DNA of 64,000 nt from Hyphomonas sp. BRH_c22 (GCF_000961795.1 NZ_LADU01000139.1:1-64000), one strand, 5' to 3'; numbered from the stretch's first letter, positions 9,729 through 19,182 are shown. Notes: a model not told the origin generated them from the sequence alone. Translations and numbers: made by a program.

Positions 9729-11188
9729 AGCTGTTCCTCCCCGGATTCCAGCGCCATTACGCGGGCATAGGCCCATTCCATCCTTGTCACGAAAGCCGGT
9801 TGAGACGCCAGCGACGGCGCAAACACCTCGCCCACTTCCAGGAAGCGCGCGACATCAGACTCCGGCCTGTCATTGCAGGCAGCGCCGATCCGGATCAGCC
9901 GGTCTGCCAGGGGATCCGTGATCGCAGAGCCGTTCAGCGCCGACCGGCGCACGAAACGCATCCATGCGGCGACGCCTGTTGCGAGGCCATCTACCGGCCG
10001 GCCTGCATCCAGGTTTTCGGTGATCGTATCGAGCAGGCGAATGGGCAGTTTCTTCGACCCATCCCATGCGATCTGCGACAGCCTGTGCGCGATGGCCGGA
10101 TTGCGGAAGCGTTTGAGCAGGGCCTGACGGTAGGCGTTGAGGTCGAGGCCTTGCGGCGCGCGCAGACCTGAGGCGATCTCGCGGTGCATCATCGTGTCGA
10201 TCATGCCGGCGAGGGCCGCGTCCTGCATGGCGCCGGACACTGTCTGGTGGCCGAGGGCGAGGCCGAGATAGGCAAGCGTTGAATGGGCGCCATTGAGCAG
10301 GCGCAGCTTGGCCTTTTCGTGCGCCTCGACATCATTTGTCATGATGGCGCCAACGCGGGACAGATCAGGGAAACCCGGACCGGTCCTGTCTTCGATCACC
10401 CAGGATGAGAAGGCTTCGCGCTGGATGGGCCAATTCTCTTCGAGGCCCGTTGCCGCAGCAACGCTTTGCCTGCGTGAATCATCCGTCGCAGGCGTGATGG
10501 AATCCACCATCGAGCAAGGAAAGACGATGACGTTTGAAATCCACCCGGACAGTTCCCGATCAATAGCGGCGGAAAAAGCCAGAACGGCCTCGCGCAGTTT
10601 CCGGCCGTTTGACGGCAGATTATCACAAGTGAGCACGGTGATCGGCGCGAGGCCGGCGGCGTGGCGCAGGCGGAGACCTTCCGCGAGCAATCCGATCACG
10701 CTGGACGGACATGTGCGATCGAGCAGGTCTGCCGCGATATCCGGATGGGTGAAATCAAGTGTGTCGTCCGAACCGAGGCAATAGCCTTTCTCGGTCACCG
10801 TCAGTGTCACAAGGTGAAGATCCGGCGACAGGAACGTATTGCGCCAGGCATCGTCTTGCACTGTGGAGACCTGCGTCATGGCCCCGATGACACGATAGCG
10901 GACCTGTTCATCGAGAATGGCGAGCGTGTAGAGATTGTCCTGCGGGCGGATCGCCTCACGCAGGGCCGCGCTTTTTATGGATACGCCATGGATGCCCCAG
11001 CGCGGGTCACTCGCGAGCAGGCGGTCAAAATAGTCTGCCTGGTGAGCGCGGTGGAATGCGCCCGGCCCGATGTGAAGCACGCCGGTTCGAACGGTGGATC
11101 GATCATAGGCTGGCACGGCGACGCGCTGGGGATCTGCATTCGCGAGCGACGCGGTGTTCAGTTTCTGTGTGGAGAGCGCGAGGGTCAA
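9725..11188 (-). CDS. uxuB: Hexuronate reductase of the UxuB / mannitol dehydrogenase family
   Basis: 487 residues. The N-terminal Rossmann domain has the family signature VLHIGPGAFHRAHQADYF, and the C-terminal domain contains LLNGAHSTLAYLG with the conserved Lys-rich helix before it (KAKLRLLNG). The family reduces fructuronate to mannonate or tagaturonate to altronate with NADH. The sequence looks like the fructuronate (UxuB) branch, but its neighbour is altronate dehydratase and no mannonate dehydratase gene is present, so here it may serve as the tagaturonate reductase (inference). The start is a TTG sharing TTGA with the uxaA stop. Confidence 0.82.
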   Translation of the reverse strand: MTLALSTQKLNTASLANADPQRVAVPAYDRSTVRTGVLHIGPGAFHRAHQADYFDRLLASDPRWGIHGVSIKSAALREAIRPQDNLYTLAILDEQVRYRVIGAMTQVSTVQDDAWRNTFLSPDLHLVTLTVTEKGYCLGSDDTLDFTHPDIAADLLDRTCPSSVIGLLAEGLRLRHAAGLAPITVLTCDNLPSNGRKLREAVLAFSAAIDRELSGWISNVIVFPCSMVDSITPATDDSRRQSVAAATGLEENWPIQREAFSSWVIEDRTGPGFPDLSRVGAIMTNDVEAHEKAKLRLLNGAHSTLAYLGLALGHQTVSGAMQDAALAGMIDTMMHREIASGLRAPQGLDLNAYRQALLKRFRNPAIAHRLSQIAWDGSKKLPIRLLDTITENLDAGRPVDGLATGVAAWMRFVRRSALNGSAITDPLADRLIRIGAACNDRPESDVARFLEVGEVFAPSLASQPAFVTRMEWAYARVMALESGEEQL

Positions 11189-12693
11189 AGCGTCACTCCG
11201 CGCTTCCAGATCGCGATGGAGCGTTCGTCATTGTTTTCGTTGCAGGCCGGTGTTCCGCTGGCAATGTCGAGGACGCAGGCGAGGAAAGCCTCGTCGGCCT
11301 CTTCCGGGCTACGGCCCTGAACAAGACCGCCCGCATTGAAGTCGATCCAGCCGGGCTTGCGGGCGGCGAGCGCGGAATTCGATGAAATCTTGAGGGTCGG
11401 GACCGGGAAGCCGAGCGGCGTGCCCCGGCCTGTGGTGAACAGGATGACATTGGCACCGGCCGCCGCGAGGGCGGTCGATGACACGGCGTCATTTCCGGGA
11501 GCCTCCAGCAGGGTCAGGCCCGGCATGGTCTGGCGTTCGCCATAGCGGATGACATCAACCAGCGGCGCGCTGCCCCCCTTCTGCACCGCGCCGAGGGACT
11601 TTTCTTCCAGTGTCGTGATGCCGCCATCCTTGTTGCCGGGCGACGGGTTTTCGTAGACCGGCTGGTCATGGTCGATGAAGTATTGCTTGAAATCATTGAT
11701 CACGCTGGCGAGTGCATCGAACACCTGACGCGACGCTGCGCGGGACATGAGAAGCTGTTCGGCGCCGAAGATTTCCGGGATTTCGGTGAGAATGGCCGAG
11801 CCCCCGGCGGCGGTGACGCGGTCGGTGAGGCGGCCGAGGAGCGGGTTGGCGGTCAGGCCGCTGAACCCGTCAGAGCCGCCGCATTTCAGGCCAATGACCA
11901 GAGCCGACAGCGGGCAGGCTTCGCGTTCATCTTCTGCGGCGATGGCAACGAGTTCGCCGATAGCTTCGAGGCCAGCTTCGATTTCATTTTCGACCGATTG
12001 GCTGCGGACGCTGCGGACCCGCGACCGGTCGAGCCAGGGCGCTGAGTCCAGCAGGGCATCAAGCTGGTTGGACTCGCAGCCGAGCCCGACGAACAGGACG
12101 CCGCCCACATTGGGATGTCCCGCCAGTGTTGCGAGGATACGGCGGGTCGCCGACAGGTCGTCGCCCAGCTGGGAACAGCCGAACGGATGGGTGATTGCGG
12201 TAATGCCATCGACCTCTCCGGCAAATTCGGAACGGGCGAGGCGGGCAATCTTCTCGCAGACATTGGCGACACAGCCGACCGTGGCGATGACCCAGATTTC
12301 ATTGCGGGTTCCGACACGCCCGTCGGCGCGGCGGTAGCCCATGAACGTGGCGTTGGCGGGGGGCGGCAGTGGTGCGGCAGGGGCGGGGGCGTAGGTATAG
12401 GCCGCGAGGCCGGAGAGGGTGGTTTCGAGATTGTGCGAATGCACCCATTCACCGACGGCGATGGCCTGGGTCGCGTGTCCGATCGGCCAGCCATATTTCA
12501 GCACGATGCCGCCCTGCGCGATGGGCGCCAGCGCAAACTTGTGGCCCCTGCCAATCGCCTCAGCGAGTTCGACGGGCACGCCAGCCACGTCAACGCGCTC
12601 ACCTGCGGTGAGGTCACGCAAGGCAAGGCCGACATGGTCGCCGGGCGTCACGCGCATTGCGTCAAGTGTCTTGAGGCCAGTCATGGCGTTCAT
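11185..12693 (-). CDS. uxaA: Altronate dehydratase
   Basis: 502 residues, full length for fused UxaA. The N-terminal SAF-type domain (DHVGLALRDL, AIGRGHKFAL) is followed by the catalytic domain with conserved Cys and Gly-rich signatures (GYRRADGRVGTRNE, HPFGCSQLGDD, GLKCGGSDGFSG). It dehydrates altronate to 2-keto-3-deoxygluconate. It is the first gene of a six-gene minus-strand operon that runs to 5557, with overlaps or gaps of at most 10 nt. The operator-like site at 12761-12777 lies about 70 bp upstream, between this gene and divergent uxaC. Confidence 0.95.
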   Translation of the reverse strand: MNAMTGLKTLDAMRVTPGDHVGLALRDLTAGERVDVAGVPVELAEAIGRGHKFALAPIAQGGIVLKYGWPIGHATQAIAVGEWVHSHNLETTLSGLAAYTYAPAPAAPLPPPANATFMGYRRADGRVGTRNEIWVIATVGCVANVCEKIARLARSEFAGEVDGITAITHPFGCSQLGDDLSATRRILATLAGHPNVGGVLFVGLGCESNQLDALLDSAPWLDRSRVRSVRSQSVENEIEAGLEAIGELVAIAAEDEREACPLSALVIGLKCGGSDGFSGLTANPLLGRLTDRVTAAGGSAILTEIPEIFGAEQLLMSRAASRQVFDALASVINDFKQYFIDHDQPVYENPSPGNKDGGITTLEEKSLGAVQKGGSAPLVDVIRYGERQTMPGLTLLEAPGNDAVSSTALAAAGANVILFTTGRGTPLGFPVPTLKISSNSALAARKPGWIDFNAGGLVQGRSPEEADEAFLACVLDIASGTPACNENNDERSIAIWKRGVTL

Positions 12694-12760
12694 TGGCGTT
12701 CCGTCCCTGCCGGGTTTCGGGCATTCTTTTCAGCCCTGCCCTAGTCTGTGATTTGTCTCT

Positions 12761-12777
12761 ATGGTAACCGGTGTCAT
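12761..12777. promoter_or_regulatory. Operator-like site between uxaA and uxaC
   Basis: The 17-bp sequence ATGGTAACCGGTGTCAT is centred on ACCGGT, as expected of a LacI-family binding site. Almost identical copies occur at 19166 and 21838. It lies 68 bp upstream of uxaA and 64 bp upstream of uxaC, so one bound repressor could control both divergent operons. The probable regulator is the LacI-family protein encoded at 19221-20267. Confidence 0.75.
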
Positions 12778-12840
12778 ATATTTGGCAAGAGCGGTGCCCC
12801 GGGATTCGGAATCGGCCGCCAGCGCGATACGGATGAGACG

Positions 12841-14253
12841 ATGACAAACACACTCAAGCTTCACGACGACCGCCTGTTCTCATCTGATCCGACGCAGCGG
12901 GCGATTGCCCGTGACCTCCATGCCGGCGTGAAGGACCTGCCGATCTTGAGTCCGCATGGCCATACGGATCCGCGCTGGTTCGCCAGCAATGCGCCATTCG
13001 GCAACCCAGCCGAACTGATGCTGGCACCGGACCATTACATCTACCGCATGCTTTACAGCCAGGGCATCCGCCTTGAGGATCTGGGCGTGCCATCACGGGC
13101 GGGCGCACAGGATACCGACCCGCACGAGGCCTGGCGCCTGTTCGCCGCGAATTACCAACTGTTCCGCGGCACGCCATCGCGCCTGTGGCTGGACCATACG
13201 TTTGCTACCGTGTTCGGGCTGGATGTGGTCCTGAGCGCGGATACGGCAGACCATTATTACGAGACCATCGACGCGGCGCTGAAGAAAGAGGCCTTCCGCC
13301 CGCGCGCCCTGTTCGAACGGTTTAATATCGAACTGATCGCGACGACCGAAGGCGCGACCGATACGCTGGAACACCATCACGCGATCAAGGCGTCAGGCTG
13401 GCAGGGCCGCGTCGTGTCGGCCTACCGACCGGATGCCGTTGTCGATCCTGAGCATGAAGCCTTCCAGTCATCGCTTGACCTGTTCGCCGATATGACCGGC
13501 GAGGATACGCGCAGCTGGAACGGTTATCTCGCCGCGCACCGCAAGCGCCGGGCCGAATTTGCAGCGGTGGGCACGACCTCTTCAGACCATGGCCATCCGA
13601 CCGCAATGACGGCGGACCTGAGCCAGGCGGACATCGACAGGCTGTTTGCCTCTGTCATTGCCGGAAAGGCGACGCCAGCCGAGGCCGATCTGTTCCGGGG
13701 ACAGATGCTGACAGAGATGGCCAGCATGAGCCTTGATGACGGGTTCGTGCTGCAGATCCATCCGGGTGCATTCCGCAATCACAACACGTCATTGTTCAAC
13801 AGCCATGGCCGCGACAAGGGTGCCGACTTGCCGAGCGCAACGGAATACATCCGCGCGTTGCGGCCGCTGCTGAACAGGTTCGGGAATGATCCGAACCTGT
13901 CGATCATCGTCTTCACACTGGACGAAACGAGCTATTCGCGGGAGCTGGCCCCGATGGCAGGCCATTATCCGGCGCTGAAGCTCGGCCCGGCCTGGTGGTT
14001 CCATGACAGCCCTGAAGGCATGCGCCGGTTCCGGGAGCAGACAACCGAGACAGCGGGCTTCTATAATACGGTCGGCTTCAATGACGACACACGCGCCTTC
14101 CTGTCCATTCCAGCGCGTCACGACGTGGCCCGGCGCGTCGATAGCGCCTTCCTGGCGCGGCTGGTGGCCGAACACCGGCTGGAACTGGACGAGGCGCATG
14201 AGCTTGCCCGCGCGCTGGCCTATGATCTCGCGAAGGTGGCTTACAAACTCTAA
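12841..14253 (+). CDS. uxaC: Glucuronate / galacturonate isomerase
   Basis: 470 residues, the UxaC family length. Amidohydrolase-like TIM barrel; SPHGHTDPRWF near the N-terminus carries the metal-binding His pair, and QIHPGAFRNHN and FTLDETSYSRELAP follow in the C-terminal half. It converts glucuronate to fructuronate and galacturonate to tagaturonate. I chose the ATG at 12841: the frame is open further upstream from 12748, but that extension would cover the operator and reads as non-coding. It is divergent from uxaA and probably co-regulated through the shared site. Confidence 0.93.
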   Translation: MTNTLKLHDDRLFSSDPTQRAIARDLHAGVKDLPILSPHGHTDPRWFASNAPFGNPAELMLAPDHYIYRMLYSQGIRLEDLGVPSRAGAQDTDPHEAWRLFAANYQLFRGTPSRLWLDHTFATVFGLDVVLSADTADHYYETIDAALKKEAFRPRALFERFNIELIATTEGATDTLEHHHAIKASGWQGRVVSAYRPDAVVDPEHEAFQSSLDLFADMTGEDTRSWNGYLAAHRKRRAEFAAVGTTSSDHGHPTAMTADLSQADIDRLFASVIAGKATPAEADLFRGQMLTEMASMSLDDGFVLQIHPGAFRNHNTSLFNSHGRDKGADLPSATEYIRALRPLLNRFGNDPNLSIIVFTLDETSYSRELAPMAGHYPALKLGPAWWFHDSPEGMRRFREQTTETAGFYNTVGFNDDTRAFLSIPARHDVARRVDSAFLARLVAEHRLELDEAHELARALAYDLAKVAYKL

Positions 14254-14256
14254 GTT

Positions 14257-14288
14257 CAGCGCTCAGTGCGGCCAGCGCTCAGTGCGGC
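14257..14288. repeat. 16-bp perfect tandem duplication at a gene end
   Basis: CAGCGCTCAGTGCGGC occurs twice head to tail (14257-14272 and 14273-14288), followed by a third, diverged start. The second copy overlaps the last codons and stop of the lipoprotein gene on the minus strand, so the duplication repeats the 3' end of that gene into the gap before uxaC. Confidence 0.85.
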
Positions 14289-14854
14289 CAGCGTTCGCTG
14301 AGGACTTCAGCCACGCCGTCTTTGACGCGCACTTCCATGGCGGGATCGGCCGGCTGGCCGTCAGCGAACAGTTCGTAGATGATGCTGTCATCGGCCTGCC
14401 GGGATTCGATGACACGCACCGGCGCGACATCAGCATTCGCGGCGATAGCGGCATCGCGCGCAAGTACGGGAATGTCGGCCCAATCCAGATCGCGCTGGAC
14501 TTCGACGACTTCCGGACCGTTCGCGGTTTCGAGAATATCGAACTCGATCTCGCTGCCGTCGGGCAGTTCGCCTTCAACGTCGAAATAGACCCGGCCATCA
14601 CGGGCCTTGCGCTGGGCACCGGCGATCTTGATGTCAGGCACGGCTGCCAGGACAAGCGCCCGGACGTCATCCGGTATCTCGGAAACGGAAAGATCGGTGA
14701 TCTCGACAGGCGGTGCCGGTTCAGTCAATTCGGTCTCTTCGACCTCCTCGGCTATTTCCGGTACTGGTGCTGGCGCAACCTCGCTCGGCGAACAGGCGAC
14801 GACGAAGGGGGTGGCGAGGAAGATATGGATGGCAAGGTTACGGCGGTCAGACAC
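14279..14854 (-). CDS. Putative lipoprotein of unknown function
   Basis: 191 residues. A lipoprotein signal (HIFLATPFVVAC, Cys21) is followed by a Pro/Glu-rich linker and two similar-looking beta-rich segments (YFDVEGELPDGSEIEFDIL; IYELFADGQPADPAMEVRV) that resemble PepSY-like or other small periplasmic modules. I do not recognise a named family. It is the last gene of the kduI operon, 28 nt after the carboxylesterase, so it is presumably made with the pectin-degrading enzymes. Its 3' end is duplicated (see the tandem repeat). Confidence 0.6.
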   Translation of the reverse strand: MSDRRNLAIHIFLATPFVVACSPSEVAPAPVPEIAEEVEETELTEPAPPVEITDLSVSEIPDDVRALVLAAVPDIKIAGAQRKARDGRVYFDVEGELPDGSEIEFDILETANGPEVVEVQRDLDWADIPVLARDAAIAANADVAPVRVIESRQADDSIIYELFADGQPADPAMEVRVKDGVAEVLSERWPH

Positions 14855-14882
14855 GCTGTGTCTCCTCTCAGGCTGAGGTCAA

Positions 14883-16460
14883 TCAGGTGCCCCATTGGGT
14901 GAATGGCACTTTGGCAAAGAGCTCGCGCTCGGCCTTGCGCGGATCGTTCACGAGCCTTGTGGTTTCCCCGAAGACCATGGTTTCGCGATTGGGCAATGTG
15001 TGCCGCGGCCAGGAGGGCAGGCCGGCATGGCTGGGATCACCCGACCGGGCGAGGGCGATGAAGGCCCGTGACAATTCATCCGACACCCGGCGCGCCATGG
15101 GCCCGGTTCCGGTGATCGATCCCCCCGCCCCCGGATTGTCAAAAGCATGGGCGATGTCGATTGTGTGCGGGGCGCCCCACTTGCCGCCATCATCGGGAGA
15201 GGCGAGGTCCATCTGGTATACCCATGTCGGGCCATTTTCCCGCGCCCGCACGTCGGCTTCCTCGACCTGTCCGCGCCATGACCGGCCGGCCGTCGTGGCG
15301 GCGAAGAAGACATCGGTGGGCGTGTAGTCCGGATAGATCTCCCGGTAGCGGGCGACGACTTCGTGCGGATCGATGTCGCAGCGCATGTGACGCTCAAGCC
15401 GGGCCGGAACATCGGCCCAGTCGAGCGTGAAACTGTCAGGCTCGCGGCCGCCGATCAGGTTGCGGGTCTCATCGCGTGTGTTGCCGAGGATCATCGGCAG
15501 GTCGGTCGATTGAGACGGCGCATCCGGCCAGAAGGGGTGGCGGCTGAGGAAACGGCCATCCATGACAGGCCCGAAATAGAGGCCCAGCGCGGGATTGACC
15601 GGATCGCAGGCGGCAAGCGCTTCAACCAATCTATCGGCAGGCAGGGTTTTCAGGGCATTTGTATCTGCCGCGCCGATTGACAGCTGATCGAGATAGGCTT
15701 CGGCGCGCGCCTGGCCATTGAGGGGACCGCACGCGGTGACCTGCTGGCCGCTCATAGTGGCTGTTGAATGGAAGAGTCCCTTCGCAGAAGGCGCGGCCAT
15801 CAGGGTTGCGATCTTGGCGCCGCCACCGGATTGGCCGAACACCATGACGCGCGACGGGTCTCCGCCAAAAGCCACTGCATTGTCGCGAACCCATTCGAGG
15901 GCCAGGACGAGATCCCACATGCCGGCATTGCCGCTGTCGGGGTAATCGGGGTTGAGCCTGGCGAGCGAGAGATAGCCGAAAGCGTTGAGGCGGTGATTGA
16001 CCGTGATGACCACGACATCGCCTTTTGTAGCGAGGTTCGTGCCGTCATAGAGCGCATCAGACCCGGAGCCTGAGGCATAGGCCCCGCCATGGAAATAAAC
16101 CATGACCGGGCGCTTGCCGCCATCTGCGATGCCGGATGTCCAGACATTGAGGAAGAGGCAGTCTTCACTCATGACTTCGCGGTCGCCCGTCTGGGGGCAA
16201 GCCGCGCCATAAGACGTGGCGCTTTGGACATCCGTCCAAGGATCGGGCCGTGCCGGCTTGGCAAACCGGGTCGTGGCCGTATCGGCGCCGTACCTGATTC
16301 CCTTGAAGATTGCGATACCACCGGTGGAATAGCCGCGTACCGGCCCGTTTGACGTGACGGCGGCAGGACTGTCTGCGGGCTTGCGAGCAAAGCCCATGAG
16401 TGGCGCCATGAGCGATAGAGTTGCACCGGACTGAATCACGGCGCGGCGGTTCATGTGCAT
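14883..16460 (-). CDS. Exported carboxylesterase (type B family)
   Basis: 525 residues. A Tat-like signal (MNRRAVIQSG...) precedes a complete type B carboxylesterase domain: second family signature EDCLFLNVW (~99-107), oxyanion loop VYFHGGAY, nucleophile GQSGGG (Ser211), and a late His in PHTIDIAHAF. I chose the ATG at 16460, which has GGGAG 8 nt upstream; an upstream in-frame extension of 47 residues is rejected. It lies in the kduI-kduD-kdgK operon and may remove methyl, acetyl or feruloyl esters from pectin fragments (inference from context). Confidence 0.85.
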   Translation of the reverse strand: MHMNRRAVIQSGATLSLMAPLMGFARKPADSPAAVTSNGPVRGYSTGGIAIFKGIRYGADTATTRFAKPARPDPWTDVQSATSYGAACPQTGDREVMSEDCLFLNVWTSGIADGGKRPVMVYFHGGAYASGSGSDALYDGTNLATKGDVVVITVNHRLNAFGYLSLARLNPDYPDSGNAGMWDLVLALEWVRDNAVAFGGDPSRVMVFGQSGGGAKIATLMAAPSAKGLFHSTATMSGQQVTACGPLNGQARAEAYLDQLSIGAADTNALKTLPADRLVEALAACDPVNPALGLYFGPVMDGRFLSRHPFWPDAPSQSTDLPMILGNTRDETRNLIGGREPDSFTLDWADVPARLERHMRCDIDPHEVVARYREIYPDYTPTDVFFAATTAGRSWRGQVEEADVRARENGPTWVYQMDLASPDDGGKWGAPHTIDIAHAFDNPGAGGSITGTGPMARRVSDELSRAFIALARSGDPSHAGLPSWPRHTLPNRETMVFGETTRLVNDPRKAERELFAKVPFTQWGT

Positions 16461-16488
16461 TTCGAGACTCCCTTTCTGGCGGGCGCTC

Positions 16489-17487
16489 TTAGCGGCGCAC
16501 GTCCAGGTTTTCTGTGCCGATGGCGTCTTCGACATCAGCGATGCTGGCGAGGTTGAAATCGCCCGGAATGGAATGTTTGAGCGCGCTGGCGGCGGCCGCA
16601 AATTCGATCAGCTGATCGTTTGCCATGCCGGACAGCAAACCGTGCAGCACGCCCGCCGCAAAGGCATCGCCTCCCCCGATCCGGTCGACAATGCCAACCA
16701 GTTCATGTGACCTGGAACGCCAGTGACCGTCCCGCGTGGCCAGTTCGGCCTCGATTGCGTGATGATCGACGCTGTACTGGGTGCGGGTCGTGGCGGCGAT
16801 GTATTCGAGGCGCGGAAACTGTTCGAACGCAGCCGCATAGGCCGCGTCGCGGCCGGCGATGGCCTCACCGAGGATAAGGCTGATGTCACGTTCGTTGATG
16901 AAGGCGAGCGTGGCTGCTTCGAGCAGCCCGCGCAGGATGGCGGGGCCGTCGCCATCCCAGTTCGCCCAGAGCTGGGCCCGATAATTGCCGTCAAACGAGA
17001 CCTTTGCCCCTGCCGCAAGCGCCGCATCGACGGCGCGCTGGGATGCCCCTGCGCCGTTCAGGCCGATTGCCGGCGTGACGCCTGACACATGAAACCATTC
17101 GCAGCCAGTGAGCGTGGCTGCCCAGTCACGCGCGGCAAGGTCTGCTTCGGCAAAGGCCGATCCGGCGCGGTCATACACGATCTGCGACGGACGCCGCACG
17201 GCGCCGGTGCTGAGGAAATAGAGACCCATGCGGCCTGCGGCCCGGTCTATGAACGCCGTGTCGACACCATGGCGCCGGAGTTCACCGACAGCCGCTTCGC
17301 CAAGGTCATTGCCGGCGACCGTGGACACCATGGAAACCGGGTGGCCAAAGCGTGCGAGCGACACCGCAACATTGGCTTCTGCGCCGCCGACATGCACGTC
17401 GAAATGGCCCGTCTGCATCAGGCGCTCACGCCCTGACGCGGTGAGCCGGAGGAGCAATTCTCCAAAACAGGTGACGCGGTGACCCAT
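16489..17487 (-). CDS. kdgK: 2-keto-3-deoxygluconate kinase
   Basis: 332 residues, PfkB family. The N-terminal CFGELLLRL and VGGAEANVAVSLARFG are typical of KDG kinases, and the C-terminal signature DRIGGGDAFAAG holds the catalytic Asp274. It phosphorylates KDG to KDPG, the point where the KduI/KduD and UxaA branches meet. The KDPG aldolase is not in the window. It lies 18 nt after kduD on the minus strand. Confidence 0.93.
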   Translation of the reverse strand: MGHRVTCFGELLLRLTASGRERLMQTGHFDVHVGGAEANVAVSLARFGHPVSMVSTVAGNDLGEAAVGELRRHGVDTAFIDRAAGRMGLYFLSTGAVRRPSQIVYDRAGSAFAEADLAARDWAATLTGCEWFHVSGVTPAIGLNGAGASQRAVDAALAAGAKVSFDGNYRAQLWANWDGDGPAILRGLLEAATLAFINERDISLILGEAIAGRDAAYAAAFEQFPRLEYIAATTRTQYSVDHHAIEAELATRDGHWRSRSHELVGIVDRIGGGDAFAAGVLHGLLSGMANDQLIEFAAAASALKHSIPGDFNLASIADVEDAIGTENLDVRR

Positions 17488-17505
17488 GGGTGTTCGGTCC
17501 TTCGT

Positions 17506-18264
17506 TCAGCGGGCGAGCCAGCCGCCATCGACGGGCAAGGTAATGCCTTGCACATAGTCAGATGCGCGCGAGGCGAGGAAGACGATTGCGCCGCCAAGGT
17601 CGGACGGATCGCCCCAGCGGCCCGCCGGGATGCGGCCAAGGATTTCCGTGTTGCGCGTTTCATCGGCCTGAAGGGCCGCCGTATTGTTTGTGGCAAAATA
17701 GCCGGGCGCGATGGCGTTGACGTTTATGCCGTGGCCCGCCCACTCATTGGCGAGGATCTTGGTCAGGCCGGCCACACCGCTTTTCGATGCCGTGTAGGAC
17801 GGCACCCTTATGCCGCCCTGAAACGATAACATCGAGGCGATGTTGACGATCTTGCCGCCCTTGCCTGATTTCATCATCTCGCGCGCTGCGGCCTGCGACA
17901 GGAAGAACAGGGTACGGAGGTTGACGTTCATCACCGCGTCCCATTCGTCGAATGTGAAGTCGATGGAATCGTTGCGCTTGATGATGCCGGCATTGTTGAC
18001 CAGGATGTCGATGCCGCCCAGCGCGGAAACGGTTTCGGCAACAATGGCGCCCACGCCGTCTGCAGAGCAGAGATCGGCAAGGATGACATGCGCCCTGCGC
18101 CCCAGCGCTTCAATCTTCGCGACCGTTTCATCCGGCGCCGAGCGGCCGACCAGGCAGACATCTGCGCCGGCCTCTGCCAGCGCGACCGCCATACCCTGGC
18201 CGAGGCCCGTATTGGCGCCGGTGACCAGCGCAACCTTGCCGGTGAGATCGAAGGGATTCGCCAT
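17506..18264 (-). CDS. kduD: 2-keto-3-deoxygluconate 5-dehydrogenase (SDR family)
   Basis: 252 residues, a classical short-chain dehydrogenase: cofactor loop TGANTGLG (15-22), NNAG motif (~90), active-site Tyr157 and Lys161 in SYTASKSG, and the C-terminal QGITLPVDGGWLAR. KduD reduces 2,5-diketo-3-deoxygluconate to KDG; the assignment rests on family resemblance plus position directly after kduI (12-nt gap). Confidence 0.92.
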   Translation of the reverse strand: MANPFDLTGKVALVTGANTGLGQGMAVALAEAGADVCLVGRSAPDETVAKIEALGRRAHVILADLCSADGVGAIVAETVSALGGIDILVNNAGIIKRNDSIDFTFDEWDAVMNVNLRTLFFLSQAAAREMMKSGKGGKIVNIASMLSFQGGIRVPSYTASKSGVAGLTKILANEWAGHGINVNAIAPGYFATNNTAALQADETRNTEILGRIPAGRWGDPSDLGGAIVFLASRASDYVQGITLPVDGGWLAR

Positions 18265-18276
18265 GTCAGGTTCCGC

Positions 18277-19125
18277 CTATTTGAGCTGGCAGATGTCGAG
18301 CACGTTCATGTCGGTATAGTCGAGGTTTTCCCCGCCCATGGCCCAGATGAATGCATAGGATTTCGTGCCTGAGCCCATGTGGATCGACCAGGGCGGCGAG
18401 ATGACCGCCTCGTCATTCTCCATGACGATATGGCGGATCTTGTCTTCTTCGCCCATGAAGTGAAACACGCGATCCTTCTCACCGAGACCGAAGTAGAAAT
18501 ACACTTCCGAGCGGCGGTCATGCAGGTGCGGCGGCATCGTGTTCCAGACGCTGCCTGTGTTGAGAACCGTCAGGCCCAGGAGAAGCTGGCAGGATTTCAC
18601 CGTTGTCGGCACAATGAACTGATAGATCGTGCGCTCGTTGCTTTCGGCGAGCGACCCGCGCTCTAGCGGCACGGCCTTGTCTATGGAAATCTTTGCAAGG
18701 TCATACCGCGCATGCGCAGGCGTCGACACGAGATAGTATTTTGCCGGACTGGACGCATCGTCGGACGTGAAGACAATGTCCTTGCTGCCCATGGGCACAT
18801 AGAGGCCGTCGCGCGGCGCCAATGGATGGGTTACGCCATCAACCGAAACGGTGCCCGCGCCTTCGCCGACATTTATGATGCCCAGTTCGCGGCGTTCAAG
18901 AAAGGGATGGCCTTTGGCCGATTCCGGCTCGGTCTGGGCTGGAAGGGCCACAGCCGTTTTAACGGGCATAGCCCCGCCGATCACGAAGCGTTCATTGTGG
19001 GAATAGTTCAGGTTGACCGCATCTGCTGCAAACAGGTCCGAGACAACATAGCGTTCGCGGAGCTTCTCGTTTTCGACACCATCCATCATGTCTGGATGCG
19101 TGGCATGATAAACCTTGTTGAACAT
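18277..19125 (-). CDS. kduI: 5-keto-4-deoxyuronate isomerase
   Basis: 282 residues. KduI is a cupin-fold zinc isomerase; metal-binding residues sit in [16 protein letters not shown] and in [11 protein letters not shown]. It converts the open form of unsaturated galacturonate (DKI) to 2,5-diketo-3-deoxygluconate. I chose the ATG at 19125, which has AGGAGG at proper spacing; an in-frame 27-residue extension would run through the operator region. It is the first gene of the kduI-kduD-kdgK-carboxylesterase-lipoprotein operon, and the operator-like site 19166-19182 lies 41 bp upstream. Confidence 0.95.
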   Translation of the reverse strand: MFNKVYHATHPDMMDGVENEKLRERYVVSDLFAADAVNLNYSHNERFVIGGAMPVKTAVALPAQTEPESAKGHPFLERRELGIINVGEGAGTVSVDGVTHPLAPRDGLYVPMGSKDIVFTSDDASSPAKYYLVSTPAHARYDLAKISIDKAVPLERGSLAESNERTIYQFIVPTTVKSCQLLLGLTVLNTGSVWNTMPPHLHDRRSEVYFYFGLGEKDRVFHFMGEEDKIRHIVMENDEAVISPPWSIHMGSGTKSYAFIWAMGGENLDYTDMNVLDICQLK

Positions 19126-19165
19126 AGAGATCCTCCTGGAAATTCCTGCTGGGCCCGTCCGGACC

Positions 19166-19182
19166 TTGGTAACCGGTGTCAT
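19166..19182. promoter_or_regulatory. Operator-like site upstream of kduI
   Basis: TTGGTAACCGGTGTCAT differs from the uxaA/uxaC site in only the first base. It sits in the gap between the regulator gene and kduI, 41 bp before the kduI start, where a bound repressor would block the promoter. Confidence 0.75.

Noticed and set aside
12748-12840. Upstream extension of UxaC to 12748
   Set aside because: It would translate the operator region; the family N-terminus starts at 12841.
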